This document shows positions 47,924 to 55,654 of a stretch of 64,000 bases of DNA, piece after piece; positions within the stretch are counted from its first letter, which is position 1; each line of letters begins with the position of its first letter. Source of the stretch: Vicinamibacterales bacterium (GTDB lineage: Bacteria > Acidobacteriota > Vicinamibacteria > Vicinamibacterales > SCN-69-37); the NCBI GenBank assembly GCA_030827135.1, contig JAURFE010000001.1:1393946-1457945 (forward strand), read 5' to 3'. A model generated the notes under the pieces. It was given only the letters and a program-made list of their open reading frames with translations. It searched no databases and was not told where the DNA came from. Position numbers and translations under genes: made by a program.

Positions 47924-48511
47924 ATGGTCGCCACAGACGTTCGTGAGTCCCTTCTGAAAGCCGCCTTGAAGCTCTTCGCTGAGCACGGCAGCCGCGGCGC
48001 CACCACCAGACGCATCGCACAGGAGGCCGGGGTCAACGAAGTGACCCTGTTTCGACACTTTCCCAACAAGCAGGCGCTGCTCCACGCTGCGCTCCGCGCG
48101 TTCGCCGAGCAGACGCCATATCTGCGCCTGCCGGACACACCCAGGGATTTGGCCGCAGAGCTCGAAGTATGGGCCCGCGACCATCACAAACACCTGTACA
48201 AACTGCGCGCGCTGATTCGGACGTCCATGGGCGAGTTCGAAGAGAACCCCGAACAATGCAAGCAGGCGATGTGTGTGTCGATCAGCATCGCCAACAAACT
48301 CACGGATTACCTGACGACTGCGCAACGCGCCGGACTGGTGAGCCCGGACTTCACTCCTTCGGCGGCGACGGCCATGCTGATGGGCACATTGTTTGGCGAC
48401 GCCATGGGCCGGGATCTGATGCCGGAGCGTTATCCCTACGCGATGCGCGACGCCATCACCCACTACGTGCAATTGTTTCTGCGCGCCATCGGCGCGCGCG
48501 AGGTGAAGTAA
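47924..48511 (+). CDS. TetR-family regulator of the adjacent efflux operon
   Basis: 195-aa protein with an N-terminal helix-turn-helix (LLKAALKLFAEHGSRGATTR, NEVTLFRHFPNKQALL) and a helical ligand domain typical of AcrR-like repressors. It is first in an operon with tolC-, MFP- and RND-type genes, whose next start overlaps its stop by one base. It therefore probably represses its own pump operon until a toxic or lipophilic compound binds. Inverted repeats upstream are the likely operator. Confidence 0.9.
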   Translation: MVATDVRESLLKAALKLFAEHGSRGATTRRIAQEAGVNEVTLFRHFPNKQALLHAALRAFAEQTPYLRLPDTPRDLAAELEVWARDHHKHLYKLRALIRTSMGEFEENPEQCKQAMCVSISIANKLTDYLTTAQRAGLVSPDFTPSAATAMLMGTLFGDAMGRDLMPERYPYAMRDAITHYVQLFLRAIGAREVK

Positions 48512-49878
48512 TGCGACCGCGTCTCTCCGGTGCCCTTGTCGCCCTCGGCCTTCTGCTTTCGCCTGCGCTGGCCTCTGCGCAGACAGTCACCGTGCTGACA
48601 CTCGAAGAAGCCCTGCGCCGCGCCGAGGCACAGAGTGAATCCCTCGTCATCGCCGGGGCAGGCTCGGCACGCGCGCAGGCCGACCTGAAGCGCACAAACA
48701 GCCAGCGGTATCCGCAGATCAGCTTCAGTGGCAGCTACGACCGCACACTCGCGTCGGAATTCAGCGGCGTCTTTGGCGGCGGCGACCAGGGGGGCAGCGA
48801 CATCGACTTCAGCGATCTGCCCTTCGGGCAGGCCAACGCCTACCGGTTCACGCTGTCGGGCTCCCAGTTGCTGTACACCGCTGGCCGCGTGAACAAACAG
48901 CGCCAGCAAGCCGACGTCGGCATCAGGAACGCGGAATTGACCGTCGCTGCGACCCGCGCCGTCGTCCAGTTTGAGGTCACCGAAGCCTTCTACAACGTGG
49001 CGCTCAGCGAACGCCTTCTGGGCATCGCGCAATCGGGGTACGACCAGGCCGATGCGGCCTATCGGCAGACCCGCCAGTCCTACGACGCCGGTCGTCTGCC
49101 GGAGTTTGAAGTGTTGCGCGCGCAGGTGCAGCGCGACAACCAGCGGCCGGTGGTCATCCGCGCGCGCGCCAACCGGGACCGCGCGATGTTGCGCCTCCGT
49201 CAGCTGCTCGAATTGCCAGCGGACCAGCCCATTGAACTGGCGGTCGATCTCGACGCGGCCGACCTCGCAGCGCCTGCTCCTTTCGCCGAAGCGCTTGCTG
49301 CGGTGCAGCAGAACCTTGACCTGGCGTCCCGCACATCACTGGCGCAGGCGGAACTGGGTGTGCGGCTCCGCCAGCTCGGCATCGAGGTCGTCCGTTCCGC
49401 GAAGCGGCCCACGGTCAGTTTTGTTTCGCAGTACAGCGCGACGAACTATCCGTCATCGGTCCTCCCGGACTTCGGCCGGATTCGAAACAACTGGACGTTG
49501 GGCGCGCTTGTCACCATGCCCGTGTTCGCCGGATTCAGAATTCCCGCAGAGGAAGCGGCCGCCAAAGCTGACCTGACCGAGGCGGAGGCGCGGCTCAAAC
49601 AGGCTCGCGAGTTTGCGGCCCTGCAGCGCTCAACGGCGCTTCAGGACATGGAAGCCGCACGCGCAGCGTGGGAGGCCACCGCGGGCACCATCACGCAGGC
49701 CAGCCGCGCGTACGAGATCGCCGAACTCCGGTTCCGCGAGGGATTGTCGACACAACTTGAACTGTCAGATTCACGGCTTGCGCTGCAATCGGCGCAGGCC
49801 AACCGTGCGCAGGCCGCGCGCGACCTGCAACTCGCCCGCGTGCGCGTGGCGCTCTTGCCGGACTTGCCGATTCAGTAG
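48511..49878 (+). CDS. TolC-family outer-membrane efflux protein
   Basis: 455-aa protein. The start at 48511 (TAATG overlap with the TetR stop) begins a signal peptide (MRPRLSGALVALGLLLSPAL); an upstream in-frame start lies inside the TetR gene. The two internal repeats of the TolC family are visible as long amphipathic helices (LTLEEALRRAEAQSESLVIA; YDQADAAYRQTRQSYDAGRL; later YEIAELRFREGLSTQLEL). It should form the trimeric exit duct for the RND pump encoded next. Confidence 0.9.
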   Translation: MRPRLSGALVALGLLLSPALASAQTVTVLTLEEALRRAEAQSESLVIAGAGSARAQADLKRTNSQRYPQISFSGSYDRTLASEFSGVFGGGDQGGSDIDFSDLPFGQANAYRFTLSGSQLLYTAGRVNKQRQQADVGIRNAELTVAATRAVVQFEVTEAFYNVALSERLLGIAQSGYDQADAAYRQTRQSYDAGRLPEFEVLRAQVQRDNQRPVVIRARANRDRAMLRLRQLLELPADQPIELAVDLDAADLAAPAPFAEALAAVQQNLDLASRTSLAQAELGVRLRQLGIEVVRSAKRPTVSFVSQYSATNYPSSVLPDFGRIRNNWTLGALVTMPVFAGFRIPAEEAAAKADLTEAEARLKQAREFAALQRSTALQDMEAARAAWEATAGTITQASRAYEIAELRFREGLSTQLELSDSRLALQSAQANRAQAARDLQLARVRVALLPDLPIQ

Positions 49879-49906
49879 CGCCGGGTGCGCAGTGTTTGAG
49901 GAGAAG

Positions 49907-51049
49907 ATGATGCGTAGAAGGACGAACATTACAGTCGCGGCCCTCCTGGGTGTGACGATCGGCACCGTGGCGTGCGGCGGCAACAGCGCGCCTCCGCCGG
50001 TTGCGGCGGATACCGCACCCGCGGTGGTGCAACTGGCGCCGGAGAATGTTGCGACAGCGGCGCTCGCCGACCTGACGTCCGGACCGTTTGTGTCGGGACA
50101 GCTCACGCCGGCCCGCGAGGCCACCGTCCGCGCGCAGACGGGCGGCGCGCTGGTCAGCCTGACGGTCGATCGCGGCCGGACCGTGCGGGCCGGCCAGGTC
50201 ATCGGCCGCATCGCCGCGCGTGACCTTGACGATGCGTTGGCGTCGGCACAGGCGGGCGTCAAATCCTCGGAAAACGCGCTGGCGGTGGCTCGCAGTGAGG
50301 CCGCGCGAACCGAGGCGCTGGTCAAGGGTGGTGCCCTGGCGACGCGCGACCTCGAACAGGCGCGAAACATGGTGGCCGGAGCCGAAGCCCAGGTCGCCGC
50401 CGCCAACGCCCGCGAGAAGTCAGTGCTGCAGCAACTCGACGACACGAACGTGCGTGCCCCCATCACCGGCGTCGTCTCCGACCGGCCGGCGAGCGCGGGC
50501 GACATCGTCTCGCCCGGCACGCCGCTCGTCACGATCATCGACCCGACGAGCATGCGTCTTGAAGCGGCCGTGGCGTCCGATCAGATTTCGCTGGTTCGTC
50601 CCGGCGCCAGGGTGAAGTTCCGTGTCCGCGGACTGTCGACGGACGTCTTCACAGGCACGATCGACCGCCTGAGCCCTTCCGCCGATCCCGTCACACGCCA
50701 GGTCACGATTTTTGTCACGCTGCCCAACCTCGGCGGCGAGTTGATCGCGGGCCTTTTCGCGGAAGGGCGCGTGGACGCCGAAACCCGCCGAGGCGTCATT
50801 GTTCCGCTTGGTGCCGTTGACGAATCCGGACCCACACCGCTCATCACGCGTATTCGCGACGGAAAGGCCGAGCGCGTGCCGGTCGTGCTCGGGCTGCGCC
50901 AGTCCGAAGCCGAACTGGTCGAGGTGACCAGCGGCATCGCTGAGGGCGACGTGGTCATTCTGGGCGCCGCACGCACCCTGTCGTCCGGCACACCCGTGCA
51001 TGTGGTGGGCACGATCACGCAGACGGTCGCGATGCCGTCGGGGCTGTAA
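49907..51049 (+). CDS. RND efflux periplasmic adaptor (membrane fusion protein)
   Basis: 380-aa protein. The start is 49907 or the adjacent ATG at 49910; GAGGAG lies at 49898-49903. A signal segment ends at a Cys (TIGTVACGG), perhaps lipidated although the lipobox is weak. A lipoyl half-motif (ATVRAQTGGALVSLTVDRGR) is followed by a helical hairpin and the second half (TNVRAPITGVVSDRPASAGD), then beta-barrel and membrane-proximal domains. It links the inner-membrane RND protein to TolC and is cotranscribed with both. Confidence 0.91.
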   Translation: MMRRRTNITVAALLGVTIGTVACGGNSAPPPVAADTAPAVVQLAPENVATAALADLTSGPFVSGQLTPAREATVRAQTGGALVSLTVDRGRTVRAGQVIGRIAARDLDDALASAQAGVKSSENALAVARSEAARTEALVKGGALATRDLEQARNMVAGAEAQVAAANAREKSVLQQLDDTNVRAPITGVVSDRPASAGDIVSPGTPLVTIIDPTSMRLEAAVASDQISLVRPGARVKFRVRGLSTDVFTGTIDRLSPSADPVTRQVTIFVTLPNLGGELIAGLFAEGRVDAETRRGVIVPLGAVDESGPTPLITRIRDGKAERVPVVLGLRQSEAELVEVTSGIAEGDVVILGAARTLSSGTPVHVVGTITQTVAMPSGL

Positions 51050-51052
51050 CCC

Positions 51053-54000
51053 ATGCTGATATCAGATTTCGCCATCAAGCGGCCGGTCATCACGGTCGTG
51101 TCGATGGTCGCGCTCGTGGTCTTTGGTCTTGTGGCACTGACCCAACTCGACACCGACGAGTTCCCGGAGGTCACACCCCCGATCGTCGTGCTGGCGGTGC
51201 CGTATCCGGGCGCGTCGCCAGACAACGTCGAACGCGAAATTGTCGAGCCTATCGAAGAGTCGCTGGCCGGCATCAGCGGTGTCCGCAAGATCGAATCGTC
51301 CTCGCTCGACAGCTTCGCCACGATCACGATTCAGTTCACATACGAGAAGGATCTCCAGGAAGCCGTTCAGGAAATCCGCGACGAAATCAACGCCATCCGC
51401 AACGACCTGCCGGCCGAGATGGAAGAGCCCGTGCTCACCAAGATCAGCCTTGACGACTTCCCGGTTGTCTCGCTCGCGCTCGCGTCGAATACGCTGTCGA
51501 TTCCCGAACTGACCCTGCTGGCCGACCCGGGCATCACGCGACAGATTCGCGCGCTCGGCGGCGTCGGGTCCGTCGACATCTCCGGCGCGAACACGCGCGA
51601 GATGTCGGTCGAACTGCGTCCGAACGCGCTGCAGACCTCCGGGGTCAGTGTCGCCGAAGTGGTGGGAGCCCTGCAGCGGCAAAATCTCGCAGCGCCTGTC
51701 GGACGCCTGCAGGGCGTCAACGACGAACGCACCATCCGCCTTCGCGGCCGCGTGGAGACCGCCGACGACTTCAGTCGCGTGGTGGTCGCCGATCGCGGCG
51801 GACGCGTCGTTCGCCTCGGGGACGTGGCGAATGTGCGCGTGGGCATCGAGGAACCGCGCACCACGGCGGTCTTCTCCGGCCAGGACGCCGTCGGCATCGA
51901 CATCAAGAAGTCGCGCGGCTTCAGCACCACGGCAGTGGCCGACGCGATCCGCGCGGAGGTGGAGGCCATCCGCCCCACGCTCCCCGAAGGCGTGGTCCTC
52001 CATATTGTCCGCGACGCGGGCACGCGCGTGGAGAACTCGGTCGCCAACGTGCAGTCGGCACTGATTGAAGGCGCGGTGCTGACCGTACTCGTCGTGTTCG
52101 TCTTTCTCAACTCCTGGCGGTCCACGGTCATCACCGGTCTGGCGCTGCCCGTCTCGGTGATCGCATCGTTCATCGCCGTGATGGCGTTCGGCTTCACGCT
52201 GAATACGATGTCGCTGCTCGGACTCTCGCTCGCCATCGGCATCCTGATTGACGATGCGATCGTGGTGCGCGAGAACATCGTGCGCCACGTCGAAATGGGC
52301 AAGAGCCACTTCGACGCGGCCCGGGAAGGCACGTCGGAAATTGGTCTGGCCGTCACCGCCACGACCCTCTCCATCGTCGTCGTCTTTGTGCCAATCGCGT
52401 TCATGGGTGGCGAAGCCGAACAGTGGTTCGCCCCGTTTGCGCTGACGATTGCGTTCTCGGTGCTGGTCTCCCTGTTCGTGTCGTTCTCGCTGGACCCGAT
52501 GCTGTCGGCCTACTGGCCAGACCCGCACACGCCGATCGCGGAGCGGTGGTTCATCTCGCGTGTGCTCGACCGGTTCAACCGCTGGTTTGATCGGCAGGCC
52601 GACCGGTACAAGCGCGTGATCGGCTGGGCGCTGCAGCATCGCCTGGCCATGGTGGCGCTGGCAGTGGGGTCGTTTGTCTTTGCGCTGGCGATGCCGGCGC
52701 TGGGGCACCTCGGCGGCGGGTTCTTCCCGGCACAGGACGTCTCGGAGTTCATCGTGCAGATCGAGACGCCCCCGGGGTCGAGCCTCGAATACACCAAACG
52801 CAAGGCTGAGGAAGCGGCCGAGTTGGCACGGGCCAAGACGGGCGAAGTGGCATACACGTACACGACGATTGGTTCTGTGACCGGCGCGGTCGATGACGGC
52901 GCGGTGTACGTCCGGTTGACACCAAAAGCCGAACGCGCGCGACATCAGGACACGATTGCAGCGGAACTGCGCGAGGACTTCAAGGCGCTGGGCGGCGTGA
53001 CTGCAGCCATTTCGAGTGGCCGGCTCGACAACCAAAAGCAGATTCAGGTGCAGGTGCGCGGGATGGACACGCGCGAACTGACACGGATCGCCGACGAGGT
53101 CATTACGCAGGTCCGCCAGGTGCCCGGTGCCGTCGACGTCGGCTTCTCTACGCGTGGACAAAAGCCGGAACTTGATGTCCGGGTGGATCGCGCGCTTGCC
53201 GGATCACTGGGCATCACGGTCGCGGACGTCGCGCAGACCCTGCGACCCGCGTTTGCCGGCATCGACGCCGGGGACTGGGTCGATCCAACGGGCAAGACCC
53301 GCGACGTCACGGTCCGCCTGTCGGCGGACGCCCGTCAGCGCGCCAGCGACCTTTCAAGCCTGCCGATCGCCATCCAGGATCCGCAGGGTCGTCCGGCCTC
53401 ACTGCCCCTCGGCCAGGTCGCGACCATTACGCAATCGCTCGGACCGGCGCGCATCGATCACCTCGATCGCGATCGCGTCATCTCGGTACAGGCCAACACG
53501 CAGGGCCGCCCGTTGACGGAGGTCATCGCCGATATTCAGCGCCGGATTGATGCGATTCCACTGCCGGCCGGCTACGCCATCACCCAGGGCGGCGAAACCG
53601 AGGACCAGCAGGAAGTGTTCTCGCGCATCTTTATCGCGCTCGGCGTCGCGGTCCTCCTGATGTATCTCGTGCTGGTCGTGCAGTTCGGCTCGTTCCTGGA
53701 TCCGCTCGCGATCATGTTGTCGCTGCCGCTGTCACTCATCGGCGTGGTGCTGATCCTGATGGCAACAGGCGACACGCTCAACATCATGAGCTTGATCGGC
53801 GTGATCCTGTTGATGGGGATCGTGGCCAAGAACGCCATCCTGCTGATCGACTTCGCGAAAATGGCTGAGGCGCAGGGCATGCCGCGCCAGCAGGCAATCA
53901 TCGAGGCCGGCCGGCAGCGCCTGCGGCCGATTCTGATGACGACGTTTGCGCTGACGGCAGGCATGGTGCCCGTAGCCCTGGGCATCGGCGAAGGCGCCGA

Positions 54001-54139
54001 CTTCCGGGCCCCGCTCGGCCGCGCCGTGATCGGCGGCGTCCTGGCGTCCACGCTCCTGACGCTCCTGGTCATCCCGACGTTCTACGACATCCTGTCCGGC
54101 GGGCGTGCCCGCCTCGGCCGCATGTTCCGCCGCGCCTGA
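51053..54139 (+). CDS. RND-family multidrug efflux permease (AcrB/MdtBC type)
   Basis: 1028-aa inner-membrane proton antiporter with twelve spans and two large periplasmic loops, the normal family length. The proton-relay Asp pair is present in GILIDDAIVVRENI (TM4) and the Lys in MGIVAKNAILLIDFAKMAE (TM10). The N-terminus MLISDFAIKRPVITVVSMVA is typical. It lies 3 bp after the adaptor gene and completes a TetR-TolC-MFP-RND operon, probably expelling hydrophobic compounds; the exact substrate is not deducible. Confidence 0.94.
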   Translation: MLISDFAIKRPVITVVSMVALVVFGLVALTQLDTDEFPEVTPPIVVLAVPYPGASPDNVEREIVEPIEESLAGISGVRKIESSSLDSFATITIQFTYEKDLQEAVQEIRDEINAIRNDLPAEMEEPVLTKISLDDFPVVSLALASNTLSIPELTLLADPGITRQIRALGGVGSVDISGANTREMSVELRPNALQTSGVSVAEVVGALQRQNLAAPVGRLQGVNDERTIRLRGRVETADDFSRVVVADRGGRVVRLGDVANVRVGIEEPRTTAVFSGQDAVGIDIKKSRGFSTTAVADAIRAEVEAIRPTLPEGVVLHIVRDAGTRVENSVANVQSALIEGAVLTVLVVFVFLNSWRSTVITGLALPVSVIASFIAVMAFGFTLNTMSLLGLSLAIGILIDDAIVVRENIVRHVEMGKSHFDAAREGTSEIGLAVTATTLSIVVVFVPIAFMGGEAEQWFAPFALTIAFSVLVSLFVSFSLDPMLSAYWPDPHTPIAERWFISRVLDRFNRWFDRQADRYKRVIGWALQHRLAMVALAVGSFVFALAMPALGHLGGGFFPAQDVSEFIVQIETPPGSSLEYTKRKAEEAAELARAKTGEVAYTYTTIGSVTGAVDDGAVYVRLTPKAERARHQDTIAAELREDFKALGGVTAAISSGRLDNQKQIQVQVRGMDTRELTRIADEVITQVRQVPGAVDVGFSTRGQKPELDVRVDRALAGSLGITVADVAQTLRPAFAGIDAGDWVDPTGKTRDVTVRLSADARQRASDLSSLPIAIQDPQGRPASLPLGQVATITQSLGPARIDHLDRDRVISVQANTQGRPLTEVIADIQRRIDAIPLPAGYAITQGGETEDQQEVFSRIFIALGVAVLLMYLVLVVQFGSFLDPLAIMLSLPLSLIGVVLILMATGDTLNIMSLIGVILLMGIVAKNAILLIDFAKMAEAQGMPRQQAIIEAGRQRLRPILMTTFALTAGMVPVALGIGEGADFRAPLGRAVIGGVLASTLLTLLVIPTFYDILSGGRARLGRMFRRA

Positions 54140-54161
54140 AAAAGACGTCGGGAGACTTTTT
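54139..54161. repeat. Short A5/T5 hairpin after the efflux operon
   Basis: AAAAAG and CTTTTT flank 11 nt right after the RND stop codon, and AAGACGTCGGG is the reverse complement of CCCGACGTCTT in the hairpin at 40164-40217. It could act as a weak terminator; its position and words suggest the same repeat family. Confidence 0.55.
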
Positions 54162-54176
54162 CGATAGAGTGCTCGC

Positions 54177-55265
54177 ATGCGCGGATGGGTGACACTCGGG
54201 GGACTTCTGACGACGGTGCTGGTCCTGGCACCAATGCCGGCGGACGCTCAGACAGCGCCCCGGCGCTGGCAGGTGGACGTGTTCGGCGGCATTTCGCTCT
54301 TCGAATTGCCGACCTCCGGCGAGGCCGCCCTTCCCCCGGCCGGGCCGACGCTGCCGACCTCCGGCCCGACCAATCCGAGCCGGCGAGTCCCCACGTGGTT
54401 TCTTGGAGACGGCGCGTCTCTGCTCAACGGCACCAATGCCGAGTTCGGCGTCGCGAGCCGCCTGGTGCCGCTGGATGCGGCGCTGGGTGCCATCGGGCTC
54501 TCCGGCTCTGATGCGCCGGTGTTTGGGGCCCGAGCACGGCGGGTGCTCACCCGGCGATGGTCCTTCGAAGTCGGCGCGGAAATTCATACCGGTGCGGTCG
54601 AGTTGGACTCACACCTTCTCGACACAATCGAACAGGCACGCGCCAGTTTTGGTCCAGCGTTTACCGGCCTCTTCACGAGTGGACCGTTCACCGGAATCGC
54701 CGTCAATGCGACGGCCGAGATCACGGGCGCGTCAAGCCGCGAACTCGCGCTCACAGCCGCGATTCGATTCGCGTTGGCCCAGGGACACTTTGCGCCGTAT
54801 GTGACGCTCGGTGGTGGGCTCATTCACCGGCTCGGAGAGTTGCCGCAAGCGACGCTGGCCGGCACCTACCAGTTCCGCGTCTCAACAGCCCAGGGTCAGG
54901 CCCTGTTCTCCGAATCCGACACGTTGACTGTCCGTTACAACCAGAGCGCAAATCTTGTCGGCATTGCCGGCGCCGGATTCCAGCAGCGCCTTACCGACCG
55001 ACTGTCCCTCGCGATTGACGGCCGCGCGTACGTGGGCCGACAAACACTGACGCTGCGACTTGACTCGGCCCCCGTGGTCACCACGCAGACACCAGGGGCA
55101 TTCATCGAGTCCTTCACCACGCCCGCCGTCCAGTTCAGCAACAACACGGCCACAGGCCGCGCATCCACATTGAGCGGCCTGCCGCTGAACGGCTTCAAGG
55201 CCTTCTCCACCAACGGCCTGCAGATCCGGTATCAGGTGACCGCAGGCGTCTCCCTGCGCTTCTAA
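54177..55265 (+). CDS. Outer-membrane beta-barrel protein, unknown function
   Basis: 362-aa protein with a signal peptide (MRGWVTLGGLLTTVLVLAPM...ADAQ). Its alternating hydrophobic pattern with terminal Phe (VTAGVSLRF) is typical of BAM-assembled barrels. Segments such as WSFEVGAEIHTGAVEL, FAPYVTLGGGLIHRLGEL and DRLSLAIDGRAYVGRQTL look like OMP_b-brl strands. A low-complexity PTSGEAALPPAGPTLPTSGP lies after the first strand. It begins 37 bp after the RND gene and may belong to the efflux operon or stand alone. Confidence 0.78.
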   Translation: MRGWVTLGGLLTTVLVLAPMPADAQTAPRRWQVDVFGGISLFELPTSGEAALPPAGPTLPTSGPTNPSRRVPTWFLGDGASLLNGTNAEFGVASRLVPLDAALGAIGLSGSDAPVFGARARRVLTRRWSFEVGAEIHTGAVELDSHLLDTIEQARASFGPAFTGLFTSGPFTGIAVNATAEITGASSRELALTAAIRFALAQGHFAPYVTLGGGLIHRLGELPQATLAGTYQFRVSTAQGQALFSESDTLTVRYNQSANLVGIAGAGFQQRLTDRLSLAIDGRAYVGRQTLTLRLDSAPVVTTQTPGAFIESFTTPAVQFSNNTATGRASTLSGLPLNGFKAFSTNGLQIRYQVTAGVSLRF

Positions 55266-55360
55266 TTGATCTTCAGGGAGAAGATTCCCAGACCGTGTGT
55301 CGCCGCCACGAGCACGCCTCGCTCGGGCACAATCTTCAAGTCGACCATCACGACTTCAGG
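55262..55360 (-). pseudogene. 3' remnant of a BNR/VPS10-type propeller gene
   Basis: On the minus strand an open frame without a start ends at TAG (55264-55262) and reads [20 protein letters not shown] then LGIFSLKIN. The pattern 'D-x-x-x-x-P-x-x-G-x-L-V-A-A-T-H-G-x-G-x-F' is the last blade of VPS10/BNR proteins. Only 33 codons remain. The fragment stops exactly where a permease fragment of opposite strand begins. Confidence 0.65.
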
Positions 55361-55386
55361 ACATCCCGCACCTGCAATCGCCAGGT

Positions 55387-55631
55387 GTGATCGCATTCAG
55401 CGTCTCGAGACGCACAAGGGAAATCGGCATTCGCATGGCCCTGGGCTCCTCGAGGGGTGCGGTCGCACACGGTGTGCTGCGCGAAGCCCTGATGCTCGTC
55501 GCGATCGGCACGATCGTCGGCGTGGGAATCGCGGGCCTGACACCCAGGCGTTGTCCAGTGTGCTGCTAGGGGTGACGGCCCTTGATCCGATCGGTTATCT
55601 CGCCGCCGGGCAGCGTCTGTCGATCCGTTGA
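55387..55631 (+). pseudogene. Frameshifted 3' remnant of an ADOP/MacB-type permease
   Basis: The frame reads [20 protein letters not shown] then [20 protein letters not shown], the hallmark '[17 protein letters not shown]' segment of FtsX/MacB permeases. Near 55545 the frame changes by one base; the continuation [20 protein letters not shown] ends at TGA 55629-55631, short of the last membrane helix. It is thus truncated at both ends and frameshifted. Confidence 0.75.
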
Positions 55632-55654
55632 TCGCACTGCGGACGCTGCAGGTA

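Noticed and set aside
47790-48020. Extended N-terminus of the YgjP-like protein
   Set aside because: It would read through the AT-rich operator region and into the divergent TetR gene; the encoded residues fit no domain.
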